Part shown: piece by piece, positions 1 through 7,506 of the stretch | Layout of the letters: each line of letters starts with the position of its first letter | Position numbering within the stretch: position 1 is the first letter of the stretch | From: Bacteroidales bacterium | Lineage (GTDB): Bacteria > Bacteroidota > Bacteroidia > Bacteroidales > VadinHA17 | NCBI GenBank assembly: GCA_021157415.1 | Contig: JAGGWN010000055.1 | Span: 1 to 43,497 of the forward strand | DNA length: 43,497 bases | Reading direction: 5' to 3' | Notes under the pieces: model-generated | What the model was told of the DNA's origin: nothing | The model's database searches: none | What the model saw: the letters and a program-made list of their open reading frames with translations, nothing else | Position numbers and translations under genes: made by a program

Positions 1-53
1 ACTTAGGGTAGGTATAATAATATAATAATATGAAATAAATATCGAGATAATGT

Positions 54-83
54 TTTGAGGATTAAAAAATATTTATAATTTTG
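54..83 (+). promoter_or_regulatory. Bacteroidota-type promoter candidate upstream of the first gene
   Basis: TTTG at 54-57 and TAATTTTG at 76-83 match the Bacteroidota -33 (TTTG) and -7 (TAnnTTTG) elements with an 18-bp spacer. If used, it gives a leader of about 205 nt before the ATG at 297. That leader is AT-rich and holds only a small GACC-GAA-GGTC hairpin near 96-106. I see no other gene in positions 1-296. In AT-rich DNA such motifs arise by chance. Confidence 0.4.
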
Positions 84-296
84 GATAAAATACAGGACCG
101 AAGGTCGGAAGAAAAGATCATTTTTCTTGTGGTGAATGCTTTGTTCCGGTAGAATAATCTCACTGTTTTTTTGCGTTCTCTTTCAGAAAAATCTTGAAAA
201 ACGGATTCAATACCAAACAGAAGTTAAAAAAATATTTTGGGGTATGAGCATACAATAAAATTCACATCCATAACATATAAAAAAGAGGGGACAATC

Positions 297-1022
297 ATGA
301 AAAAGACAAATTTGGTAATGATCATTATTTTTTCCGTGATTTTTAATGCTGAAGCACAAGATTCATTGAATCTGAAAAATGTACCAGGTATTTACAAACA
401 ACAAGCCGGAAACAGTTCTTTGGAGGTAAACTTTAATCCCGGCAATATCTTCGGCTCCGACAATCAATTCGGATTGTTTGACGGAGGCATTAAATACAGA
501 TATTTCCTTTCCGAAAACATGGCTTTACGGGCAGTGGTCAGGATCGGTTTTTCAAACACAACACAAATAACGCAACAAGCAGATTCTGAAAATGATCTGC
601 TTGAATTAAAAAATATAAATAGATCATATTCGGTATTATTGAAACCCGGTATAGAGAAACACTTTTTGAGGTATAATAGATTATCACCATATATCGGTGC
701 TCAATTGTTAATAGGTTATAATACCAATCAACGTATAGAGGAACATCAGGATAATCATGAGATATATTTGACAAAATGGGAAAACAGTCCCGGCCATTTC
801 AATCTCGGCACAGATATGTTCGCGGGTTTTGACTATTATTTCATAAAAAAACTCTACTTCGGCCTGGAAATTGGGTATGGAGTATATTATAACAAGGATC
901 TAAAATTCAAATACACAGATGAAAAATATCCGGATCAGAATAATGCAATAAAACAAGGTTCATCTTTCGGTCTGTCTCCTTCAATGGCCACAGGTAATAT
1001 CAGGTTCGGCTGGACATTTTGA
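297..1022 (+). CDS. Small outer-membrane beta-barrel protein
   Basis: A 241-residue secreted protein. The N-terminus (MKKTNLVMIIIF...) is a Sec signal peptide ending near NAEAQ. The rest has alternating polar/aromatic stretches, with repeated glycine-aromatic strand ends such as GIKYRYF and GLEIGYGVYY, and it finishes with phenylalanine (FGWTF), as beta-barrels of the outer-membrane-protein/OmpW-like class do. The open frame extends upstream to a TTG at 237, but the ATG at 297 is preferred: it is preceded by a purine-rich AGAGGGG site and starts the signal peptide exactly. It stands alone, with the next gene convergent. The ligand or role is unknown; a structural or porin-like barrel is the most that can be said. 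Confidence 0.7.
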   Translation: MKKTNLVMIIIFSVIFNAEAQDSLNLKNVPGIYKQQAGNSSLEVNFNPGNIFGSDNQFGLFDGGIKYRYFLSENMALRAVVRIGFSNTTQITQQADSENDLLELKNINRSYSVLLKPGIEKHFLRYNRLSPYIGAQLLIGYNTNQRIEEHQDNHEIYLTKWENSPGHFNLGTDMFAGFDYYFIKKLYFGLEIGYGVYYNKDLKFKYTDEKYPDQNNAIKQGSSFGLSPSMATGNIRFGWTF

Positions 1023-1128
1023 CGGATATCTGTCCATAAACCAAACGTTCAACAAATTTATCCCCGGCTACGCTCTTGAGTAAACTCAGATTATGATGAA
1101 CTAATGAGTAATTAGATTTAATTTTTAA

Positions 1129-1186
1129 GCCACTAATGACACGAATTAACACGAATAAATTCGTGGACATTCGTGTAATCCGTGGC
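1129..1186. repeat. 58-bp imperfect palindromic intergenic repeat
   Basis: Positions 1129-1157 and 1158-1186 are reverse complements of each other with a handful of mismatches and no loop; the arms open with GCCACTAATGACACGAATTA. It lies in the 202-bp gap between two convergent genes. I recall similar CACGAATT/ATTCGTG palindromes as dispersed repeats in Bacteroidota intergenic regions. It could also act as a weak bidirectional terminator. Confidence 0.7.
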
Positions 1187-1224
1187 CTGTGGAACAAAAT
1201 CCGGATCATTTCTGCAATATCGGA

Positions 1225-2352
1225 TTATTTACTTATTCGTTCATACAGTCCCAGCACATTATTCACAAAGATCTCCCAGGAATATTTCTTTTTCTCTTCC
1301 CGGATATGAGGTTCGAACTCCGGACCGCGGTTACAGGTGAAAAAGTCGGTGATGGCGGCAGCAATGGCTTTGGGATCTTTTTCCACCACATACCCCACCT
1401 TACCGTGCGGCACATATTCGCTGAGCCCGCCGACGTTGGTCACCAGCATGGGTTTTTCGAAGTGATAGGCAATCTGGGTGATGCCGCTTTGGGAAGCGGA
1501 ATGGTAGGTCTGTGCCACCAGGTCGGCTGCCGAGAACCAGTAGCGTACCTCCTCCACCGGGACAAAATCGTCCACCACCTGCACCTGGTCCTGCAGTCCT
1601 TTCTCTTCGATGATTTTCATATACCGCTCCTTATCATCATAAAACTCTCCCACCACCAGCAGCTTCAGTCCCAGTGCCCGGACTTCAGGCCGGGCAAATG
1701 ATTCGAGCAGCAGGTCGAGACCTTTATAGTGACGGATAAAACCGAAGAAAAGGACATACTTTTCTGCAGGATCCAGTCCCAGACGGAGACAGGCTTCCTC
1801 CTTCGTCACACGTGCTCCCAGGTTGTCATCCAGGGGATGGGGGGTGTAAACAATGTTTTTGAAACCGTTCTCCTCCAGTTGTTGCTGCACCGTCTTCGAG
1901 AAAGTGATGTATCCGTCTATCTTTCGCAGGAAATAATTGGTCAGCAGCCGGTCACCGGGTCTTTTTTCATGAGGATAAAGATTGTCCACCACGGCCAGCA
2001 TCGTTATTTTTTTCTTCAAAAAGCGCACGATGGTGCCAAAAAGAGGGCCCATGAAAGGGATCCAGTTGCGAAAGATCAGCAGGTCGGGTTTCAGGCGGTT
2101 GATTTTGCAGGCTGTAGATATCCAGTTGAGGGGGTTGATACTGTTCATCCACACATGGATCTCCAGACCGTCGGGTGGAGGGCCGTCGGCCATCTGTGTC
2201 TTGCCTGGGAAGAGCATCTTTGGGTACTGCAGGCGGTAAGTAACCAGCGCCGCCTCATGCCCTTCCCGCAGGAAAGCCCGGCACATGGCCTCATCTATGA
2301 CAGCCAGACCCCCGCGCAGGGGGTAGGCAGGGCCTATGATCAATACTTTCAT
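1225..2352 (-). CDS. Glycosyltransferase family 4-like protein
   Basis: A 375-residue GT-B fold glycosyltransferase. The N-terminal Rossmann domain starts MKVLIIGPAYPLRGG (1-15), where the glycine loop sits. The C-terminal nucleotide-sugar domain begins at about residue 200 (LFFGFIRHYKGLDLLLESF). In the usual E-x7-E region the sequence is SASQSGITQIAYHFEKP (285-301), so the first acidic residue is not in its normal place and only E299 remains. VGGLSEYV follows. It is the last gene of the minus-strand heptose operon, separated from gmhB by a palindromic repeat. The likely role is adding a sugar, plausibly the heptose made by its neighbours, to a cell-surface glycan. Donor and acceptor are not determinable. 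Confidence 0.85.
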   Translation of the reverse strand: MKVLIIGPAYPLRGGLAVIDEAMCRAFLREGHEAALVTYRLQYPKMLFPGKTQMADGPPPDGLEIHVWMNSINPLNWISTACKINRLKPDLLIFRNWIPFMGPLFGTIVRFLKKKITMLAVVDNLYPHEKRPGDRLLTNYFLRKIDGYITFSKTVQQQLEENGFKNIVYTPHPLDDNLGARVTKEEACLRLGLDPAEKYVLFFGFIRHYKGLDLLLESFARPEVRALGLKLLVVGEFYDDKERYMKIIEEKGLQDQVQVVDDFVPVEEVRYWFSAADLVAQTYHSASQSGITQIAYHFEKPMLVTNVGGLSEYVPHGKVGYVVEKDPKAIAAAITDFFTCNRGPEFEPHIREEKKKYSWEIFVNNVLGLYERISK

Positions 2353-2376
2353 TCAACAAATCTCAATAATAAAAAC

Positions 2377-2439
2377 CCAAATTCCAAACAAAACTCAATA
2401 ACCAAATCCCAAATCTTAAACAATTTTTTTGGAATTTGG
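2377..2439. repeat. AT-rich palindromic repeat, copy 1
   Basis: CCAAATTCCAAA at 2377-2388 and TTTGGAATTTGG at 2428-2439 are perfect 12-bp inverted repeats enclosing AT-rich sequence (63 bp overall). The same AATTCCAAA/TTTGGAATT ends bound two other elements in the window (3746-3854 and 23964-24055). It lies between gmhB and the GT4 gene inside an operon. Confidence 0.75.
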
Positions 2440-2466
2440 AACTTTCTTCAACAATGTATGCATTGA

Positions 2467-3015
2467 TCAGTCATGTAGCATTTTTACTACTCCATTCATA
2501 TTATCCACTATTTCTACTCCTTCCGGCACCTCATCCTCATAAAAGGGATGTCCTGTTCGAACAAGGAACAAACGGCCCACACCGGCCCGTCGTCCTGCTT
2601 CAATATCAGACAACTTATCCCCCACCAATACAGACCGTTGCAGGTTAATATGATGATCTCTCACCGCATCCAGGATCATGCCGGGTGCCGGTTTACGCCG
2701 CAAACTTTCTTTTCTGTACTTACCTTTCCCGTATTCCGGATGATAAGGATCGTAATACACGTCCGTGATCTCCACCCCTTTTTTGCGGAACTCATCAAGC
2801 ATCCATTTCGTAATTTTGTGAAAATCCATCTCGCTGTAGTAGCCCCTGGCAATCCCTGCCTGGTTGGTGATCACAAGGATCTTATATCCCAGGCCGGCAG
2901 CTTCTTTCAGTGCTTCAAAGACCCCGTCAATAAACTCGAAATCCTCCACACGGAATACATACCCTTTTTCCCTGTTTATGACCCCGTCACGATCAATAAA
3001 CAAGGCTTTATTCAT
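2467..3015 (-). CDS. gmhB: D-glycero-D-manno-heptose 1,7-bisphosphate phosphatase (HAD family)
   Basis: A 182-residue HAD-superfamily phosphatase that removes one phosphate from heptose 1,7-bisphosphate before nucleotide activation. HAD motifs are clear: DRDGVIN (8-14, nucleophile D8 and acid D10), T50 in VITNQAG, K108 in RRKPAPG, and GDKLSD (132-137). The zinc loop of typical GmhB (CPHH...CxC) is present in outline as [13 protein letters not shown] but without cysteines, so this copy probably binds no zinc. I chose the start at 3015 ([11 protein letters not shown]) over an ATG at 3039. It is preceded by AGGAAAT and overlaps the end of the guanylyltransferase gene by 8 bp, indicating translational coupling. 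Function follows from the hddA and hddC neighbours. Confidence 0.85.
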   Translation of the reverse strand: MNKALFIDRDGVINREKGYVFRVEDFEFIDGVFEALKEAAGLGYKILVITNQAGIARGYYSEMDFHKITKWMLDEFRKKGVEITDVYYDPYHPEYGKGKYRKESLRRKPAPGMILDAVRDHHINLQRSVLVGDKLSDIEAGRRAGVGRLFLVRTGHPFYEDEVPEGVEIVDNMNGVVKMLHD

Positions 3016-3715
3016 ATTTCCTGAAATATTCGTATTCATTCTGTGCTCTTACCAGGTCTTCCGGGATCCCGATATCAATAAAATAGCCGTCCGAAAGATA
3101 CAGCATAAACTTATCTTTCCCGACATAAACCTCCAGAAAGTCATGTTCCATGGAAAAAGCTTCGGGCAGTGGTTTTGCCAGAAAATCATCTTTCCGGATA
3201 AGATAAATTCCCCCATTGATCACACCTTCCCCGGTTTCGGGGTTTTTCTCCTCGAAAGCCAGGATCCTGTGCTGCCTGTCATACCTGATCAGACCGTACC
3301 GTCCGGGAGCTTTCATCTGTTTCCCGGCCAGGGTAAAAAAGCTATTTTCACGCACATGAAAAGCAAACATTTTCTCAAGGTTCACATCAAAGAAAGTATC
3401 TCCGTTAAGCACCCATACCTGATCTTCCGTACATAAAGCCATGGCTTTTTTCACCCCCCCGCCTGTCCCCAGCGGATGACCCTCGCAGGACCAGGTGAGC
3501 TTCATCCCTTTCCATTCCTCTCCAAAGTATTCCCGGATCATCTCTCCTTTGTATCCCACAGACAGAACAACATGAGCGGTTCCGGAATGTTTCAGGTATG
3601 ACAACAAATATTCCAGAAAAGGCTTCCCTTGCACCTGCACCATGGGTTTGGGAACATCCAGCTTCAATTTTTTCAGGCGTGTACCGAAACCACCGGCCAA
3701 TATTATTGCTTCCAT
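3008..3715 (-). CDS. hddC: D-glycero-alpha-D-manno-heptose 1-phosphate guanylyltransferase-like nucleotidyltransferase
   Basis: A 235-residue sugar-1-phosphate nucleotidyltransferase with the N-terminal signature [10 protein letters not shown] (5-14), then [18 protein letters not shown] and the metal-binding NGDTFFDV at about 104. It lacks the left-handed helix domain of GlmU-type enzymes, so it is a single-domain transferase of the HddC/RmlA-like class. The frame opens further upstream, but MEAIILAGG at 3715 is the natural start, since the extra residues come from the adjacent AT-rich repeat. Placement between hddA and gmhB makes GDP-activation of D-glycero-alpha-D-manno-heptose the best call. 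Another hexose-1-phosphate uridylyl- or guanylyltransferase activity cannot be excluded from sequence alone. Confidence 0.85.
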   Translation of the reverse strand: MEAIILAGGFGTRLKKLKLDVPKPMVQVQGKPFLEYLLSYLKHSGTAHVVLSVGYKGEMIREYFGEEWKGMKLTWSCEGHPLGTGGGVKKAMALCTEDQVWVLNGDTFFDVNLEKMFAFHVRENSFFTLAGKQMKAPGRYGLIRYDRQHRILAFEEKNPETGEGVINGGIYLIRKDDFLAKPLPEAFSMEHDFLEVYVGKDKFMLYLSDGYFIDIGIPEDLVRAQNEYEYFRKYE

Positions 3716-3745
3716 ATATTCTAAAATTTCAAATGCCAGGCACCC

Positions 3746-3854
3746 AATTCCAAACAAAACCCAAATCACAAATCACAATATTCAAACATCCGTTTTAGAT
3801 TTGAATATTGAATATTGGTATTTATTTGGTATTTGTGATTTGGAATTTGGAATT
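3746..3854. repeat. AT-rich palindromic repeat, copy 2, running into hddA
   Basis: Nested inverted repeats: AATTCCAAA (3746-3754) with TTTGGAATT (3846-3854), CCAAATCACAAAT (3761-3773) with ATTTGTGATTTGG (3831-3843), and AATATTCAAA (3777-3786) with TTTGAATATT (3800-3809). All three pairs are perfect. The right half reaches into the 3' end of the minus-strand hddA gene (stop at 3822-3824), so it supplies that protein's last codons. Confidence 0.85.
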
Positions 3855-4880
3855 TCCCAGACTCCAGCTCTCCGATCCTTTTTCCACGAACTTCGGCAGA
3901 ATCACTTTTCCTCCGTAGTTTTCCATAGCCCGTATAAAGTTCGGTTTCCGGGGTATGTCCACAAAGAACATAAAGAAGCCGCCACCGCCGGCACCTGACA
4001 CTTTCCCGGCCAGTGCTCCGTGTTGCATGGCATAACGATAGACACTGTCAAGCTTTTCGTTGGTGATTACCGAAGACGCTTTTTTCTTCGACTCCCACCC
4101 GTGCTTTACGCAATCCATGAATCCGTCTATGTCGCCGGTCAGGATTTTCTCTTTCATTTCCATAGCGATCTGTTTGGTCCGGTGCATAGCCTTGAGCGCT
4201 TCCGGAACCTTCTCCCGGGCATTCTTCATCTGTTCCTCTATGATTGTCGAAGAATCCCTGGACTGTCCGGTAAAAAACAGCACCAGGGAGTCTTCCAGCT
4301 CATTCTTCACCCAGGGCTTTATGCGCAGAGGATTGACGATCACCTTGTTATCATTGTAATACTCCATAAAGTTGATTCCTCCGAAAGCCGCCGAATACTG
4401 GTCCTGTCTGCCCCCTTTCAGTCCCAGGTTTTCCCTTTCGATGCTGTAGGCCAGACGGGCCAGGTCGTAATCACCCAAAGGAAGATGCAGCCATTCCATA
4501 AAAGCATGCAGAATAGCCACCACCATGGTAGAGGAAGAGCCCAGTCCCGAACCCGGCAGCGCATCGGAAAAAGTAATCATACGAAAAGAGAGGGGGGCTC
4601 CGTGGTTATAATTCCGTACAATCTCATTGTATATCTCTTTGTGCAACGGCAATTCATCATCCACCGGCAGCTCCTTCAGAGCTTCGGCCCGGTAATGTTT
4701 TTTCAGGTCGGGAGCAAGAAATTCAATGGTATGGTCCTCTGTCGGTTCAATGGTACAATAGGCATACATATTAATGGTGGCACTGAGGGTGTATCCTCCA
4801 TATTCGTCACTGTAAGGAGAGACGTCGGTACCGCCGCCACCAAAACCAAGTCTCAGAGGAGCTCTGCTTCGAATGATCAT
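3822..4880 (-). CDS. hddA: D-glycero-alpha-D-manno-heptose 7-phosphate kinase (GHMP family)
   Basis: A 352-residue GHMP-superfamily kinase that phosphorylates heptose 7-phosphate at C1. It starts MIIRSRAPLRLGFGGGGTDV, the usual opening of HddA and related sugar kinases. The ATP loop PGSGLGSSS is at 109-117 and the C-terminal GHMP motif GAGGGGFFMFF at about 297-306. The last residues, GNSKFQITNTK, are encoded by the right half of the AT-rich palindromic repeat and look like a replaced or extended C-terminus. It begins 2 bp after the GT2 gene stop, so they are co-transcribed. With hddC and gmhB it covers three of the four steps to GDP-D-glycero-alpha-D-manno-heptose; the isomerase GmhA is not in this window. 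Confidence 0.88.
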   Translation of the reverse strand: MIIRSRAPLRLGFGGGGTDVSPYSDEYGGYTLSATINMYAYCTIEPTEDHTIEFLAPDLKKHYRAEALKELPVDDELPLHKEIYNEIVRNYNHGAPLSFRMITFSDALPGSGLGSSSTMVVAILHAFMEWLHLPLGDYDLARLAYSIERENLGLKGGRQDQYSAAFGGINFMEYYNDNKVIVNPLRIKPWVKNELEDSLVLFFTGQSRDSSTIIEEQMKNAREKVPEALKAMHRTKQIAMEMKEKILTGDIDGFMDCVKHGWESKKKASSVITNEKLDSVYRYAMQHGALAGKVSGAGGGGFFMFFVDIPRKPNFIRAMENYGGKVILPKFVEKGSESWSLGNSKFQITNTK

Positions 4881-4882
4881 TC

Positions 4883-5881
4883 TCAGGGCTTTTGTTTATT
4901 CACATCAGATTCCTTGAAATTAAGTTTTTCCGCTACGCGATAGGTGTTTCGGTCCGACGAACTGCGAGAGACCAGTTCGCCCAGAAATCCCGCAAGGAAC
5001 AGCTGGGTTCCCAGGATCATCGTCGTCAGCGACAGATAAAAGTAAGGGCTCGCAGTGACCAGGGGTGCAGGGATATTGTGATGCAGAAACCACAGTTTCC
5101 GTACGCCCAGCCAGATAGCTGCCAGCAAACCGATAAGAAACATCAGGGTACCCAGAGAACCGAACAGGTGCATCGGTCTTTTTCCGAACTTGGTGATAAA
5201 AGTCACCGACATCAGGTCGAGATATCCTTTGATAAAACGGGACAGGCCGAATTTGGTCACGCCGTATTTCCGTTTCTGATGGCTGACGATCTTTTCGCCG
5301 ATTTTAGTGTAGCCTGCCTGTTTTGCCAAAACCGGAATATAGCGATGCATCTCTCCATATACCTCGATGGATTTCACCACCTCTTTTCTATAAGCTTTCA
5401 GTCCGCAGTTAAAGTCATGCAATTTGATGTCGGTAACAATCCTGGCGGTCAGGTTAAAAAATTTACTCGGCAACGTTTTGGAAAGGGGATCATATCTTTT
5501 TTTCTTCCACCCCGAAACCATATCATAACCCTCTTCCCGGATCATACGCACCAGCTCAGGTATCTCTCCGGGGTTATCCTGCAGGTCGGCATCCATGGTG
5601 ATCACCACCTCTCCCGAGGCAGCCTGAAATCCGGTATGCAGAGCCGCCGATTTACCAAAGTTTCTTTTAAAACGGATTCCTTTTACTTCCGGGTATTTTG
5701 CAGAAAGCTCCTGAATCACCTGCCAGGATCTGTCGGTGCTTCCGTCATCCACAAAAATGACCTCATAGGAGAGTCCGTGTTTTTCACACACTTCCCTTAT
5801 CCATTGTGTCAGTTCCGGGAGAGACTCTTCTTCATTGTATAAAGGCGATACGACCGTCAGGTCCATAGGCTTATCAGTCAT
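4883..5881 (-). CDS. Family 2 glycosyltransferase, polyprenyl-phosphate type with two C-terminal membrane helices
   Basis: A 332-residue DPM1/ArnC/GtrB-like glycosyltransferase. The catalytic GT-A domain occupies residues 7-225, with VSPLYNEEESLPEL (11-24), VDDGSTD (44-50) and the metal-binding DADLQDNP (97-104). Two hydrophobic helices follow at about 236-260 and 278-301. This architecture usually transfers a sugar from a nucleotide donor to undecaprenyl phosphate at the inner membrane face. It lies between the DUF4199 gene (9-bp gap) and hddA (2-bp gap), so it probably works in the same envelope-glycan pathway. An internal Met at residue 6 is an alternative start. The donor sugar is unknown. 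Confidence 0.88.
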   Translation of the reverse strand: MTDKPMDLTVVSPLYNEEESLPELTQWIREVCEKHGLSYEVIFVDDGSTDRSWQVIQELSAKYPEVKGIRFKRNFGKSAALHTGFQAASGEVVITMDADLQDNPGEIPELVRMIREEGYDMVSGWKKKRYDPLSKTLPSKFFNLTARIVTDIKLHDFNCGLKAYRKEVVKSIEVYGEMHRYIPVLAKQAGYTKIGEKIVSHQKRKYGVTKFGLSRFIKGYLDLMSVTFITKFGKRPMHLFGSLGTLMFLIGLLAAIWLGVRKLWFLHHNIPAPLVTASPYFYLSLTTMILGTQLFLAGFLGELVSRSSSDRNTYRVAEKLNFKESDVNKQKP

Positions 5882-5890
5882 AAAACAGGA

Positions 5891-6439
5891 TTATTCTCCT
5901 TCTTCCGTGGTCGTTTCGGCAAACGGGGCCTCTCCTTCCCTCTTCAGGAAAATACCCAGAATCAGAGAAATGAGGGTCCCGAAAAATACACCGTTAAACA
6001 CAGATGAAATACCCATAAACCAGGGTTTCATAATTTTGGAAGAGATTTTCATTGACATCTCTATCTGCTGATCAGTCATTCCCTTTTCCATCAGTTTATC
6101 CCTGGAGATATCCAACAGTTTCCGGATCAGATCCGGGTCGATGTATGCATACAGGATATAAACAAATATCCCGGAGATGATCGCAGCATACAGCGAGATC
6201 ACTACGCCGGCTCCCAGGGCCTGGCCATAGGACAGGAAGCCATCCCGGTAGTTTTTTCTGAAGCTACTGATCCCCAGATACAAACCGACAATGTCGATAA
6301 CCAAAGAAATATAACCCAGGTTCTTGTTTGTTATCTGGTTTGTAAAGTAAAGCAGTAAAGAATAAAGCACGAGCACCAGGCCGAGGAATATCCCTGTGTT
6401 CAGGGTAGCTTTCCAAACAGAAGTTCTGTTTTGTTCCAT
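5891..6439 (-). CDS. DUF4199 family membrane protein
   Basis: A 182-residue integral membrane protein with four predicted helices (about 15-33, 40-57, 70-93 and 138-163) and a cytosolic-looking amphipathic stretch (ISRDKLMEKGMTDQQIEMSM) before the last one. Pattern and length fit DUF4199, a Bacteroidota family of unknown function often found beside a family 2 glycosyltransferase, as here. I prefer the start at 6439 (MEQNRTSVWKA) to one 16 codons upstream, whose extra residues (MEKNLSLLSNLKK...) look non-coding. It is the first gene of the minus-strand operon. Confidence 0.75.
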   Translation of the reverse strand: MEQNRTSVWKATLNTGIFLGLVLVLYSLLLYFTNQITNKNLGYISLVIDIVGLYLGISSFRKNYRDGFLSYGQALGAGVVISLYAAIISGIFVYILYAYIDPDLIRKLLDISRDKLMEKGMTDQQIEMSMKISSKIMKPWFMGISSVFNGVFFGTLISLILGIFLKREGEAPFAETTTEEGE

Positions 6440-6509
6440 GATCGTAGGTTTTTTTAAGTTACTCAACAAAGATAAGTTTTTTTCCAATTATTTCACTTTT
6501 CAGGCAGGG

Positions 6510-6541
6510 TTTGTGCAGCAATAAAAAAGTTCGTACTTTTG
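6510..6541 (+). promoter_or_regulatory. Promoter of the SRP RNA gene
   Basis: TTTG at 6510-6513 and TACTTTTG at 6534-6541 match the -33 and -7 elements of the Bacteroidota primary sigma factor with a 20-bp spacer. Transcription would start a few bases downstream, right at the first paired base of the SRP RNA (about 6545). It is the cleanest promoter in the window. Confidence 0.8.
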
Positions 6542-6544
6542 CAC

Positions 6545-6652
6545 GGGGTAAGTCTTATACGACCAGCTCCCGCTGAACTCCCCCAGGACCGGAAGGTAGC
6601 AAGGGTAAGGCGGTTGTAGCGGTGCGATATAAGGAGCTTACCCCACTTTTTT
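6545..6652 (+). ncRNA. ffs: Signal recognition particle RNA (4.5S-type)
   Basis: The core CCAGGACCGGAAGGTAGCAA at 6583-6602 contains the GGAAGGTAGC asymmetric-loop/tetraloop signature that binds Ffh. The ends pair: GGGGTAAG at 6545-6552 with CTTACCCC at 6637-6644, plus inner TTAT/ATAA pairing. This gives a single hairpin of about 100 nt, the small bacterial SRP RNA. A T-run (6648-6653) directly after the closing stem acts as terminator. The 5' end is fixed by the promoter just upstream. Confidence 0.93.
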
Positions 6653-6850
6653 TATACCCGAAATCCGCAGGAGCAAACCCGACATGCTTTCTATAGCGGA
6701 AAAAGAAAGGCACACCGTCTGAATCCCTCTCGCAAAGGGGGAGGATGTTTCGCTGACATAAAATGTATTAATCATGAGGAATGCAAGGGGTTGCAAAAGC
6801 ATGCCTTTTAATGAGAAAATTCACTACTTTTACAATTTATTATCAAGACC

Positions 6851-7465
6851 ATGCTTATCCGTTTACATCCCGATATACCGAGTCAGAGACATATCCGGCA
6901 CATTGCAGAAGTACTGGAACATGGAGGCCTGGTGATCTATCCAACGGACACGATATACGCCATAGGTTGTGATGTAAACAAACCCAAAGCCCTGGAAAGG
7001 CTGGCTCATCTGAAAGGGGCCAACCCCAAGAATCCGGATTTTTCATTTATTTTTTCCGATATCAGGCAGGTAGCGGAATATACGCCTCCGCTGGACAAGA
7101 CCGTATTCAAGCTGCTCAAGCACAACCTGCCGGGGCCGTTCACCTTTATCCTTCCGGCCAATCACAAGGTCCCCAAACTTTTCAAAGGAAAGAAAAAAAC
7201 CATCGGTGTACGTATTCCCGGCAACAATATTCCTCTGGAGATTGTCAGGGCCCTGGGCCGGCCTATTCTCTCCAGTTCTATCCATGCCGAAGATGAGGTT
7301 ATTGATTACATCACCGATCCGGGGTTGATCTATGAAAGATACGGTCACCTGGCAGATATTGTGATAGACGGCGGTTACGGCAACAATGTGGCCTCCACCG
7401 TAGTGGATTGCACCGGAGAGGAGCCTGTGATCGTAAGGGAAGGGATCGGTAAGCTCGAAAGTTGA
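6851..7465 (+). CDS. yciO: YciO-type Sua5/YrdC family protein (threonylcarbamoyl-AMP synthase-like)
   Basis: A 204-residue single-domain Sua5/YciO/YrdC protein. The family core is visible as GGLVIYPTDTIYAIGCDV (26-43), PGPFTFILPA, KKTIGVRIPGNNI, LGRPILSSSIH and STVVDCTGEEPVIVREGIG at the C-terminus. Length and the F-S-F-I-F-S-D-I segment after the GANPKNP loop resemble Escherichia coli YciO (about 206 residues) more than TsaC. The canonical KRxxxxP motif of TsaC is replaced by KGANPKNP. The family makes threonylcarbamoyl-AMP for tRNA t6A37; the YciO branch is less well characterised. A -7-like TACTTTTA sits at 6825-6832. A separate TsaC/Sua5 probably exists elsewhere. Confidence 0.85.
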   Translation: MLIRLHPDIPSQRHIRHIAEVLEHGGLVIYPTDTIYAIGCDVNKPKALERLAHLKGANPKNPDFSFIFSDIRQVAEYTPPLDKTVFKLLKHNLPGPFTFILPANHKVPKLFKGKKKTIGVRIPGNNIPLEIVRALGRPILSSSIHAEDEVIDYITDPGLIYERYGHLADIVIDGGYGNNVASTVVDCTGEEPVIVREGIGKLES

Positions 7466-7506
7466 AGGTTGAGGGGTACCACACACCGGGGGCTCCGGAC
7501 CAGTAA

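Noticed and set aside
6690-6760. Possible second small RNA or hairpin after the SRP RNA
   Set aside because: Only a short CCCTC/GAGGG-type pairing without terminator or promoter; probably an intergenic remnant.
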